DNA from: Streptomyces beihaiensis
Lineage (GTDB): Bacteria; Actinomycetota; Actinomycetes; Streptomycetales; Streptomycetaceae
Assembly (NCBI RefSeq): GCF_026274175.1
Contig: NZ_JAPHNL010000190.1
Location: forward strand, 1 to 60,484
Direction: 5' to 3'
Length of the DNA stretch: 60,484 nucleotides
Under the pieces are notes generated by a model, which was not told the origin of the DNA, ran no database searches, and worked only from the letters and a program-made list of their open reading frames with translations. Below, piece after piece: positions 49,625-58,109 of this stretch. Made by a program: the position numbers and the translations under genes. Within the stretch, counting starts at the first letter, position 1. Each line of letters opens with the position of its first letter.

Positions 49625-51432
49625 TTGGCGGCACCCCGGGACACCGGGTCGTCGGCACCGCCGCCCAGGAGCTCGTCGCCCAGCAGGGCCTGCCCCGGCC
49701 TGATCATCGTGCGCACGGCAGGGTCCAGCACCTCGTACAGTCCGGTGAGTTCACCGCTGAGGAACAGTCTGCGCATCAGGCTCCGCTGGATCTTGCCGCT
49801 GGTGGTGCGGTGCACCGTGCCGGGCCGAACCAGCACGACATTGCTCGCGGGTACCTCGAACTCCTTGCCGATGGCGGTCTGCACGCGGCGGGCCAGGGCA
49901 CGCAGCCGCTCCCAGTCGGCGCTCTCGGCGCGCACCTCGTGCACCAGGACGAGCTGTTCGTGTCCGGCGTGCACGGTGAACACGGCGCCGCGCCCCGAGC
50001 CGAGCGCGCTGGACACCTCGCGCGTCGCCCACTCGACGTCCTGCGGGTAGAGGTTGCGGCCGTTGAGGATGATGACTTCCTTGAGCCGCCCGGTGACGTA
50101 CAGCTGACCGTCGACGAGCGCTCCGAGGTCACCGGTGCGCAGGAACGTGCCCTGCGCTCCCGGGAGCCTGGCCTGGAAGGTGAGGGCGCTCTCCTGCGCC
50201 TGCCGCCAGTAGCCCTGGGCGACGCTGTCGCCGCGCAGCCAGATCTCACCGACGTGGCCGGGCGCCACCTCGCGCCGCGCGTCGTCCACGATCCGCACCT
50301 CGTACTCGTCCGCGGTGCCGCTGCTGACCAGCTCCCGCGCCGGCGCGCCGGGCCGCGGCGGCCGCAGCTCGTTGTGCTCGAGCCCTTCGACGTCGACGGT
50401 GCGCCGCCGCCAGGGGCTGCCGGGCACGCCGCCGCTGACACACAGCGTCGACTCGGCGAGCCCGTAGGCGGGGAACACCGCCTCGGGGCGAAGGCCGCAG
50501 GGCGCGAAGCGCGCCGCGAAGGCGTCCAGGGTCTCGGGACGGATCGGCTCGGCACCGTTGAGGGCGACGCGCCAGCGCGACAGGTCCAGGCCCTCGGCCT
50601 GCTCATCGGTGACGCGCCGGACGCACAGGTCGTACGCGAAGTTCGGCCCGCTCGCGATCGTCGCCCCGTAGGCGTCGATGGTGCTCAGCCAGCGCACCGG
50701 GCGCTTGATGAACGACCGCGCCGGCATCTGCACCGTGAGGGCGCCGAGCCACAGGGGGTGCAGCAGGTGCGCGATGAGGCCCAGGTCGTGGTAGTGCGGC
50801 AGCCAGGTCACGAAGCGGTCCTGGGGCGTGGAGCGCACGACGCGCCTGAACGCTCGCTGGTTGGCCAGGAGATTGCGGTGGGAGACCATCACGCCCCGCG
50901 GCTGCGAGGTCGATCCGGAGGTGTACTGGAGGAACGCCAGGTCGTCCGGACGCAGGTCGGGCATGGTCCACTGCCCGGGGTCGACGCCCTCGTCGGTGTC
51001 GGTGGCCAGGCACACCGCGCTCCCGCGGCCGGACATGGCGAGCCACAGCGAGACCTCGGGCGCGTTGGCGGAGTCGGTCAGGATCAGTTCGGCGCCGGTG
51101 TCCCGGATGATGCCCGTCACCCGGCGCAGCCGCTCCTGGCGCTGGTGAGGCAAGGGGGCGGGAACCGCGATCGCACCCGCGTACAGGCATCCCAAGAAGG
51201 CCCTGAGGAACTCCTGCCCCGACGGGTACAGCAACAGCACCGGGCGGCCCCGGGCGCCGCGCCGGGCCAGGCGCACCGCGATGGTGCGCGCCGCCGCGTC
51301 GAGCCCGGCGTAGGTGAGGTGCTGGGCCTCCTGACTCTGGTCGTCCGGCACGAAGACGTGGGCGTCCTGATGGGCGAGCGCACGCCCCTGTTCGACGACG
51401 CACTCCGTGAACGTGGAAAACATGTCGGTCAA
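49621..51432 (-). CDS. Fatty acyl-AMP ligase (FAAL)
   Basis: A 603-residue adenylate-forming enzyme. It has LQYTSGSTSQPRGVMVSHRN (P-loop A3), WLPHYHDLGLIAHLL, VFPAYGLAESTL (A5), GEIWLRGDSVAQGYW and TGDLGALVDGQLYVTGR (A7/A8), and ILNGRNLYPQDVEWATREV. The WLPxYHDLG and AYGLAES forms and the length are typical of FAALs, which load fatty acids onto carrier proteins rather than CoA. TTG 51432 has AGGGGG 7 nt upstream; ATG 51423 is the alternative. It is the first gene of the biosynthetic operon and would prime the PKS or its ACP. Confidence 0.93.
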   Translation of the reverse strand: MTDMFSTFTECVVEQGRALAHQDAHVFVPDDQSQEAQHLTYAGLDAAARTIAVRLARRGARGRPVLLLYPSGQEFLRAFLGCLYAGAIAVPAPLPHQRQERLRRVTGIIRDTGAELILTDSANAPEVSLWLAMSGRGSAVCLATDTDEGVDPGQWTMPDLRPDDLAFLQYTSGSTSQPRGVMVSHRNLLANQRAFRRVVRSTPQDRFVTWLPHYHDLGLIAHLLHPLWLGALTVQMPARSFIKRPVRWLSTIDAYGATIASGPNFAYDLCVRRVTDEQAEGLDLSRWRVALNGAEPIRPETLDAFAARFAPCGLRPEAVFPAYGLAESTLCVSGGVPGSPWRRRTVDVEGLEHNELRPPRPGAPARELVSSGTADEYEVRIVDDARREVAPGHVGEIWLRGDSVAQGYWRQAQESALTFQARLPGAQGTFLRTGDLGALVDGQLYVTGRLKEVIILNGRNLYPQDVEWATREVSSALGSGRGAVFTVHAGHEQLVLVHEVRAESADWERLRALARRVQTAIGKEFEVPASNVVLVRPGTVHRTTSGKIQRSLMRRLFLSGELTGLYEVLDPAVRTMIRPGQALLGDELLGGGADDPVSRGAAK

Positions 51433-51782
51433 CGTCAGCCCCCTCGGCACGCTCGGGACGGCGGCCGGGCACCACAGCATCCACGCCCGCGCCGACGTCT
51501 GGCATCGTTGACCGCTGGGCTAAAGAGAACCTTGCGGCCGGTGTGCGCGAAAGGTCCCCGTTTGCCGACCGCACCCGTGTCCGACCGCTCGCGCCGCGGG
51601 TCGACTCAGGGGTGGGCCTGTCCGAAATCGGGGTGGCGCCGACTCTATGGTGGGCCCCGCAATGCGCCCGGGGGGCCTGGGGCGCTGTGCCTGCGCACTC
51701 TCACGCCGCGCACCCGCCCGCCAGGTCCGGTGCCTTGGGGAGCATGTCCCCGGGCCGCGCCAACCAACGAGGCGGGAGCCGT
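51433..51782. promoter_or_regulatory. Divergent promoter region of FAAL operon and SARP gene
   Basis: About 350 bp between divergent FAAL and SARP starts. No convincing SARP heptamer repeats or -35/-10 pairs stand out. It contains GAGGCGGGAG just before the SARP ATG. The arrangement suggests the SARP controls the operon from here. Confidence 0.5.
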
Positions 51783-54506
51783 ATGCGATTCAGAGTGCTT
51801 GGCCCGCTGGAGGTGAACACAGCGGCTGACGCCAGGACGGTGACACCGAGCGCCGCCAAGGTCCGCGTGGTGCTCGCGACGCTCCTGGTGCGCTCCAACG
51901 AAGTGGTCTCGGTGGACGGCCTCATCGACGAACTGTGGGGCGAGGACCCTCCGCGCACCGCCATGACCACCCTGCAGGTCTACGTGTCGCAGCTGCGCAA
52001 GCTCCTCGGCGACGTGGAACCGGAGTTCGGGCGCGAGGCACTGCTGACCCGTCCCCCCGGCTATCTGCTGCGCGTCGACCCCGACCAGCTGGACCTCGCC
52101 GTCTTCGAGAAGCTGCACCGCGACGGGCGTGAGGCGATGGAGCACGGCGACGCGGCGGGCGCCGCCGACCTGCAGCGCAGGGCCCTGGCCCTGTGGCGCG
52201 GCCCGCTGCTGTCCGACACCCCGCACGGCAGCCTCCTGCACAACATGGCCGTGCGGCTCACCGAGGTGCGCAACGCCGCCCTGGAACAGCGGATGCGGGC
52301 CGAGCTCCAGCTCGGCCACCACCAGGAGCTGCTCGGTGAACTACAGTCGCTCACCGACGAGTTGCCGATGCACGAGGAGTTCCACGCCCATCTGATGGTC
52401 GCCCTGTACCGCACCGGGCGCCAGGCCGACGCGCTGCGCACCTTCAGCAAGCTGCGCCGCACTCTCGTCGACGAGCTGGCCATCGAGCCGGGCAGGCGCC
52501 TGCAGCAGTTGCACAGCCGCATACTGACCGGCGACGTGAGCCTGCTGTCGCCCTCGGGGCAGCGGGCGGCCCGCCGGCCCGCGGCGGTGGCCACGGCCTC
52601 CGCGAGCCGCGCCGCGTCCGTCGATCGTCTCCCCTCCGTGGATCCGCTGTTCACCGGGCGCGAGGCGCAGATCGAGCGGCTGGTGGGCTGGCTGCGCGAC
52701 CTGCCCGGCGGCTGCGCCCAGGTGAGCGGCCCCGCGGGCGTCGGCAAGACGGCGCTCGCCGTGGCCGCGGCCCACCGCCTCCACGACGTGTTCCCCGACG
52801 GCCGCGCCCTGGTGTCCCTCGATTCCGGCGACGGCACCGTGCTCGGGCCCACGCAGGTTCTGACGCGGGTGGCGCGCGCGCTCGGCGGCACCGGCGAACT
52901 GCCCCACTCCGCCGACGAACTGCTGAGCCTGATACGGGCCTCGACCGACGGACGGTGTGTGCTCCTGATCCTCGACGGCGTCGCTGATGCCGCCCAGGTA
53001 CGCCCTCTGCTGCCCCTCGCGAGCGGCTGCGCCGCTCTGATCACGTGTCGTCCCGCACTGCCGGGGCTGGGCGGTCACGCGCTGCCCCTCGACGCCCTGT
53101 CGCCGACGGACGCCCGGCAGTTGCTGTGCGCCGCCGGGCAGCCGCTCGCCGCGGTGCCCGCCGACTCCCCGTCCCCGCGGGCGGCAGGCCCGTCGGGCGA
53201 ACACCAGGACGGCGAGCAGGCCGAGCCGGACGTCTTGGCCGGGCCGGACGCGCTGGTCGACGAGCGGCCCGAGGACTTCCTGTCCGAACTGGCCGAGCTG
53301 TGCGGGCGCTGGCCCGCGGCACTGCGCGGCGTCGCCGCCCACCTGGCCACCCACCCGCACCTGAGTCCGGGCGAACTCGCCGCCCGGCTGCGTCCCGAGG
53401 CGACACGTCTGGACGCGTTGCGCGAGAGCGACAGCACCTGTCACAGGGCGCTCCATGACGTGTTCGACCGCGCGCCCGAGCCGGTGCGCCGCGCGGCACG
53501 GCTGCTGAGCCTGCTGCCCCCGGAGCCCTTCACCGCGTCGGCCGCCGCGTCGGTCCTCAGCGCCCGCCCGCAGGAGGCCGAGCGCACGCTGGCCGCCCTG
53601 ACCGCGGCGGGGCTGCTGAGCCCGCACCCGGAAGGCCGCGGCTACCACTTCCCGGTGCTGCTGCGCCTGTTGGCCGCCGACCGGCGCCGGGCGGAGGAAC
53701 CGGCCCTGTGGGTCCGCGCGGCTCTCTCCCGGCTCAGCGCCGCCGCGGCCGACCGGGCCGAGACGGCGCAGCGCGTGGCCCGCATGGACGGCCTGCACCC
53801 GCTCGACTGGTTCACGCGCCGCGAGGAATCCCTGGTCAGCCTGGTCGAGCAGACCTTCGAGGCGGGCCTTTGGGCACAGACCGTACGCCTGGTCGACTCG
53901 ATGACCGTCTTCTTCGAGGCTCTCGCCGCATGGGAACCCTGGCGGCACACCCACTCCCTGGCCCTCGACGCGGCCGAGCGCCTGGGCGACGCGTCGGCGC
54001 GCGCCCGGCTCCTTCGCTCCCTGGGCGACCTGGCCTGGCAGCGCCGTCGCCCGGACGACGCCCGCGCGTTCTACGAGCGTGCCCTGGACGCGTGCGGCCC
54101 CTCGGCCACTGCCGAGCGCGGCCGCGCGCTCGCGGGACTCGCGGACGTCCACCTGGAGGCGGGTGGCGGCGAACAGGCCGCCCGGCTCGTCACCGCCACC
54201 CTCGAAGAGGCGCCGCAGGACGTCCGCGGCTGTTACGAGTCCCGCCGCGTGCTCGCCCTGCTCGCCCAGGAGGCACGAAGCACCGGCACGGCACGCCGGC
54301 ACTTCCAGGAGTGTCTGGCCCTCGCGGGAGTCCTCGGCGACCGTCGTCTCGAGGCGTACACCCGGCGCTGTCTGGACCGCCTGGACGGCGCGGCGCCGCA
54401 CCCCGAGTGGGCCGAGGTCCGCCCCGGCGTGTGGCGCGCCTTCGCCGTGAGCCCCGTGACCCCACCGTCACCGGGGAGGACGTCGGCCGAGGCCACGGCC
54501 GGTTGA
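51783..54506 (+). CDS. SARP-family regulator with NB-ARC and TPR
   Basis: A 907-residue protein. The OmpR-like winged helix comes first (FRVLGPLEVNTAADARTVTP, VVLATLLVRSNEVVSVDGLI, TLQVYVSQLRKLLGDVEPE). The BTAD domain (about 98-245) includes LDLAVFEKLHRDGREAMEHG and ALYRTGRQADALRTFSKLRR. NB-ARC has P-loop GPAGVGKTALAVAAA (about 315). TPR-like helices follow to the end. Large SARPs of this kind activate adjacent antibiotic operons. ATG 51783 follows GGCGGGAG. It is divergent from the FAAL operon, its most likely target. Confidence 0.92.
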   Translation: MRFRVLGPLEVNTAADARTVTPSAAKVRVVLATLLVRSNEVVSVDGLIDELWGEDPPRTAMTTLQVYVSQLRKLLGDVEPEFGREALLTRPPGYLLRVDPDQLDLAVFEKLHRDGREAMEHGDAAGAADLQRRALALWRGPLLSDTPHGSLLHNMAVRLTEVRNAALEQRMRAELQLGHHQELLGELQSLTDELPMHEEFHAHLMVALYRTGRQADALRTFSKLRRTLVDELAIEPGRRLQQLHSRILTGDVSLLSPSGQRAARRPAAVATASASRAASVDRLPSVDPLFTGREAQIERLVGWLRDLPGGCAQVSGPAGVGKTALAVAAAHRLHDVFPDGRALVSLDSGDGTVLGPTQVLTRVARALGGTGELPHSADELLSLIRASTDGRCVLLILDGVADAAQVRPLLPLASGCAALITCRPALPGLGGHALPLDALSPTDARQLLCAAGQPLAAVPADSPSPRAAGPSGEHQDGEQAEPDVLAGPDALVDERPEDFLSELAELCGRWPAALRGVAAHLATHPHLSPGELAARLRPEATRLDALRESDSTCHRALHDVFDRAPEPVRRAARLLSLLPPEPFTASAAASVLSARPQEAERTLAALTAAGLLSPHPEGRGYHFPVLLRLLAADRRRAEEPALWVRAALSRLSAAAADRAETAQRVARMDGLHPLDWFTRREESLVSLVEQTFEAGLWAQTVRLVDSMTVFFEALAAWEPWRHTHSLALDAAERLGDASARARLLRSLGDLAWQRRRPDDARAFYERALDACGPSATAERGRALAGLADVHLEAGGGEQAARLVTATLEEAPQDVRGCYESRRVLALLAQEARSTGTARRHFQECLALAGVLGDRRLEAYTRRCLDRLDGAAPHPEWAEVRPGVWRAFAVSPVTPPSPGRTSAEATAG

Positions 54507-54552
54507 CGGCGCACCACGTCAACCCGTGGCCGCACCCCGGAGGCGACCGCGC

Positions 54553-57477
54553 TCACGCGGACCCGCGGGTGCAGGGCGCTTCGTGCCGCGCGCGCCGCTC
54601 GGCGTCGTCCAGGCGCAGGTCCATCGGGAGCTCGTGTCGGCGGGAGATGTTCAACTTCCGGTAGACGCAGGTCAGGTGCTGCTCGACGGTACTCACGGTG
54701 ATGTACAGCTTCGCGGAGATCTCCCGGTTGGTGTAGCCGAGGGCGGCGAGCGAGGCGACGCGACGCTCGGAGTCGGTGAGCTGCCGGACGGGCTCCTCCG
54801 CCGGGGCCGCGGGGCGCTGGGCCATGGCGCGGCGATCACCGTGCCGGTCTGCGGGCCGGTTCCCGTCTGCGGGCCCGTGTCGGTCTGCGGGCCCGTGCCC
54901 GTCTGCGGGCCCGTGTCGGTCTGCGGGCCCGTGCCCGTCTCCCTGCTTGTCTCCCTTCCCGTGTCCGTGTCCGTGTCCGGGCAGGATCCGCTCGCACAGT
55001 GCCTCCGCGCCGCAGTCGGCCGCCAGTTGCCATGCGCGCCGGGCGATGGTCCCGGCCCGCCTGCCCTCCCCCACGAGCTGCAGGGCGCGAGCGAGGTCAG
55101 CCAGGGCCAGGGCGTGCTCCAACCGGTCGCCGCAGTCGCGCAGCTCCTTCACGGCGCTGCTGAGCAGCCGGGGGCGCTCGGCGGGCGGCGCGGTGGCCGC
55201 GAGGACCCGCAGGCTCACGCCGCGCACCCGGGGGCCGCGCGCGTCCGGCAGGGCCAGTTGCTCGTTCACCAGGCGTTCCGCTCGCCGGTGTGCGCCCAGC
55301 CGCACCAGCGCCTGGGCGGCGTCCGTGCGCCACGGCAGCTGCCGCGGCCGGTCCAGGGCCCAGCTCCGCGCGAGCTCCCCGGCATCCAGGAACTCCGCGA
55401 GCGCGGCGTGGTAGCGGTGGGTCGCCAGGTAGTAGAGCCCGCGGGCCCGCAGGTGGTCCAGGGCGTACACGCTGGTGAACAGTTCCCGCGGTGCGGGCGG
55501 TTCGAGGCGTCGCGCGGCCTCGTCGTAGTGGCCCATCGCGGACAGGGCGGTGATCTCGGCCGCCAGGATCCCGAACAGGAGAAGACCGGCACGGCCCTCC
55601 CCAGCGGTGGCGGCGGCAGCCGCTTCGCGCCGCGCCCCCCTCAAGTCGCCCAGGCGCAGCAGGGCTTGGGCGTGCAGCAGTCCCAGCGAGGCGTACCACC
55701 CCGGGGCCCTGCCCCGGTCGGCCTCGGCCTGCAGCTTCTGACACCACACCACGGCCCGGTCGCCGCGGTCGTCGTGCACCAGGGCGCGCAGGGCCTGCAC
55801 GAGGAGGTCGAAGGTGCTGTGGGTCAGCGGGGTGTCCTTGAGCGGCAGTTCCACCGCGCTCTCGCCGTCGCCGCGCAACGCCGGCAGCCACAGGGTGTCG
55901 GCGACCCGCGCCACCGTCGCGGCACAAGCGCCCCGCGCGGACGACGTGCCCAGGACAGCCTGTCCATCCGCCGCGGCGGGGGGTGCGAGCAGTGCGCGCA
56001 GCGGGTCCTCCCCCGGCGCGCCCGCGGCGCGCTGTCGTTCGGCCTGCTCCAGCGCCTCGGCAGCCTGCCCGATCCGGCCCTGGGTGAGCAGGAGCCGGGC
56101 CAGGAGCCCGCACGCGTCCTGCGGCAACTCGCCCGCGCGCAGCGCGGCCAGCGGCTCGGCGAGGTGACGCTCGGCCGCGGACGGGTCGGTGCGCCGTACC
56201 ACGGAGGCGAGCCACAGGGCGATGCGATGACGCTCGGCGGGCTCCCGGCTCACCCGGGCCGCGAGGGTCAGACAGTCGACGGCGTAGCCACTGTCGTCGT
56301 CGAGGAGCGCCTGCCGGGCGGCTTCGGCCAGCACGGGCGCCGCCCAGCCAAGACCGAGGCGCTTTTCCTTCTCGGGCGACTGCCGCGCGCGCAGCAGCTG
56401 GTGGGCGACGGCGCCCGCCTTCTCCCCGCACTCGTGCAGTATCCGAGCGGCCCGCAGATGCCAATCGGCGCGCTCGTCGGGTTCCATGGCGCCGAGCACC
56501 GCGGCGGCGAGGGCCGGGTGCCGCAGCCGCAAGCCCGAACTCAGTCCGGTCTCGTCCAGCACGTCCAGCGCTTCGCCCACACCGGACGGTGTCATCCTGG
56601 CGAGAGCGGCGACTCGCTCACCGGTGGCGTCCTCGCCCAGGACGGCGAGGGCGACGGCGGCGGTACGCGCCGGTGCCCCGCCGCGCCGCAGACAAGTGGC
56701 CGCTGCCTGCGCGAACGGGCCGTCGCTCGCGAGCTCCGGCCGCTTGCCGGCACCGGCGTCCGGGCCCGACGCCAGGTGCTCGGACAGCGCCGCCTTGAGC
56801 AGGAGGGGATTGCCCCCGGTGATCCGGTGGAGCCGGAGCGCCTGTTCAGCGGGCATCCGGCCGCCACTGGCGCGGGCCAGCAGTTCCGCGCTCCCCCGCG
56901 CGTCGAGGCGGCCCACCCTCAACCGGACGAACCCGTCGTGCCGCAGGAGCTCGGTGTGGGCCTCGGGCCCGGCCGGGCCGTCGGCTCCGCACGTACGCCC
57001 CAGCGCGAGGAGCAGCGGCGCGTCGGACACCGTGCTGCTCAGATGCAGCAGATAGGCCAGGGACGGCCCGTCGGTCGCCTGCAGATCATCCACGCAGACC
57101 ACGACGGTGGTGTCCTCGGCGGCCTCCCGCAGCGCGTCGGCGAACTCCTGGAGGGACGGCAGGGGCGGGTCCTGGTTCGGGTCCTGGCGCGGGTCCTGGG
57201 AGGGCACGGGACGACGCGGCAGCCCGTGCAGCAACTGCCGCAGTACGCCGTGCCGGAGCCCTGTCGCCTCGGCGGACCCGGCGGCGTGCAGGACGAGCGC
57301 CCCGCTGCGCCGTGCGTGCTGCTCCAGGCGCGACAGCAGCGACGTCTTGCCGCATCCGGCTGCCCCCTCGATGAGGGCGACCACCGTTTCGCCGCCGCCG
57401 CAACGCGCCAGCGCGGCCTCCAGTCCGCTCAACTGCGCCTCTCGGTTCAGAAGCACTGCCCCGCCTCCCTGGATCAT
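54553..57477 (-). CDS. LAL-type LuxR regulator
   Basis: A 974-residue protein. The AAA/STAND ATPase starts at the N-terminus with P-loop EGAAGCGKTSLLSRL (about 35-50) and Walker B TTVVVCVDDLQATDG. A long alpha-helical repeat region follows (about 330-840). Near the C-terminus is a low-complexity His/Gly/Ala/Asp tract. The LuxR HTH is LTDSERRVASLAALGYTNRE then ISAKLYITVSTVEQHLTCVY. ATG 57477 is chosen because the ATPase domain starts right after it. It is convergent with the SARP gene and probably a second cluster regulator. Confidence 0.9.
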   Translation of the reverse strand: MIQGGGAVLLNREAQLSGLEAALARCGGGETVVALIEGAAGCGKTSLLSRLEQHARRSGALVLHAAGSAEATGLRHGVLRQLLHGLPRRPVPSQDPRQDPNQDPPLPSLQEFADALREAAEDTTVVVCVDDLQATDGPSLAYLLHLSSTVSDAPLLLALGRTCGADGPAGPEAHTELLRHDGFVRLRVGRLDARGSAELLARASGGRMPAEQALRLHRITGGNPLLLKAALSEHLASGPDAGAGKRPELASDGPFAQAAATCLRRGGAPARTAAVALAVLGEDATGERVAALARMTPSGVGEALDVLDETGLSSGLRLRHPALAAAVLGAMEPDERADWHLRAARILHECGEKAGAVAHQLLRARQSPEKEKRLGLGWAAPVLAEAARQALLDDDSGYAVDCLTLAARVSREPAERHRIALWLASVVRRTDPSAAERHLAEPLAALRAGELPQDACGLLARLLLTQGRIGQAAEALEQAERQRAAGAPGEDPLRALLAPPAAADGQAVLGTSSARGACAATVARVADTLWLPALRGDGESAVELPLKDTPLTHSTFDLLVQALRALVHDDRGDRAVVWCQKLQAEADRGRAPGWYASLGLLHAQALLRLGDLRGARREAAAAATAGEGRAGLLLFGILAAEITALSAMGHYDEAARRLEPPAPRELFTSVYALDHLRARGLYYLATHRYHAALAEFLDAGELARSWALDRPRQLPWRTDAAQALVRLGAHRRAERLVNEQLALPDARGPRVRGVSLRVLAATAPPAERPRLLSSAVKELRDCGDRLEHALALADLARALQLVGEGRRAGTIARRAWQLAADCGAEALCERILPGHGHGHGKGDKQGDGHGPADRHGPADGHGPADRHGPADGNRPADRHGDRRAMAQRPAAPAEEPVRQLTDSERRVASLAALGYTNREISAKLYITVSTVEQHLTCVYRKLNISRRHELPMDLRLDDAERRARHEAPCTRGSA
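54847..54936. repeat. Five 18-bp tandem repeats inside the LAL gene
   Basis: GTCTGCGGGCCCGTG(CCC/TCG) is repeated five times in frame, giving alternating GHGPAD and RHGPAD hexapeptides between the helical region and the HTH. The in-frame expansion leaves the HTH intact and probably forms a flexible linker. Confidence 0.9.
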
Positions 57478-57623
57478 GCCTCCACTGTCCAGAACAGACG
57501 GGTATGAATGAACTGTCCGCCGGTGACCACTAGTTGCGCGACAACAACTGCCGGGACACGGCTGGGGCGGCTCGGGGCAAAGGCGGGCGACGGGCTCGGG
57601 CCGGGAAGGCCCGCTGGTGTTCC

Positions 57624-57983
57624 TCAGGCCGCCTTGTCCCGCTCCGGCGGCAGGATCAGGGTTCCTTCGAGCACGACGCGGGCCGGGGCGGGTTCGGGCC
57701 GGACCACGCGTACCGCGTGGCGGACCCCCCGCTGGCGCCCCCAATGGGCCTGGGCCACGACCACGGCGACGTACGGGATGACGACCGCGCCGGCCAGGGC
57801 GCAGCCGGCCACGACCGGCCAGTGGTTCCATGTCGCGGCCATCAGCACCACGCAGGCGGTGCGCACCAGCATCGCCATGAGGTAGCGGCGCTGGCGGCCG
57901 CGCACGTCGTGGCTGAGGCCGGTGCGGGCGCGGGTGATGGACTCGGCCGGGGGTGTGCCCCGGCGCCGGAGGGCCCTGCTCAT
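57624..57983 (-). CDS. DUF3099-type small membrane protein
   Basis: A 119-residue protein. Two membrane helices at about 35-52 (MAMLVRTACVVLMAAT) and 58-80 (VVAGCALAGAVVIPYVAVVV) are flanked by basic segments (RRRGTPPAESITRAR, RGRQRRYL). The N-terminal half (SITRARTGLSHDVRGRQRRY) matches the DUF3099 pattern of actinobacteria. The function is unknown. It lies 126 bp downstream of qcrB in the same direction, so it may be co-transcribed. Confidence 0.72.
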   Translation of the reverse strand: MSRALRRRGTPPAESITRARTGLSHDVRGRQRRYLMAMLVRTACVVLMAATWNHWPVVAGCALAGAVVIPYVAVVVAQAHWGRQRGVRHAVRVVRPEPAPARVVLEGTLILPPERDKAA

Positions 57984-58109
57984 GGTGTCTCCCTGCGTCG
58001 GTCGGGCCGTACGCCGGTGGGAGCCGGGAACGACAGCGGCGCGGGCGACCGTCCCCTGATCGCCCGCGCCACTCGTCTCCCGCCCGGCCCTGTGCGTCGT
58101 ACCGCCGGG

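Noticed and set aside
45368-50050. 1560-codon open frame on the + strand
   Set aside because: It lies exactly antisense to the PKS, leader, ACAD and FAAL genes; it is low complexity (Gly/Arg/Val/Gln) and has no domain. It is a GC-bias shadow.
54847-54936. CRISPR-like repeat array
   Set aside because: Contiguous 18-bp in-frame repeats without spacers inside a coding gene; no cas genes in the window.
54526-57507. 993-codon + frame
   Set aside because: Antisense to the LAL regulator; the minus-strand product has complete ATPase and HTH motifs.
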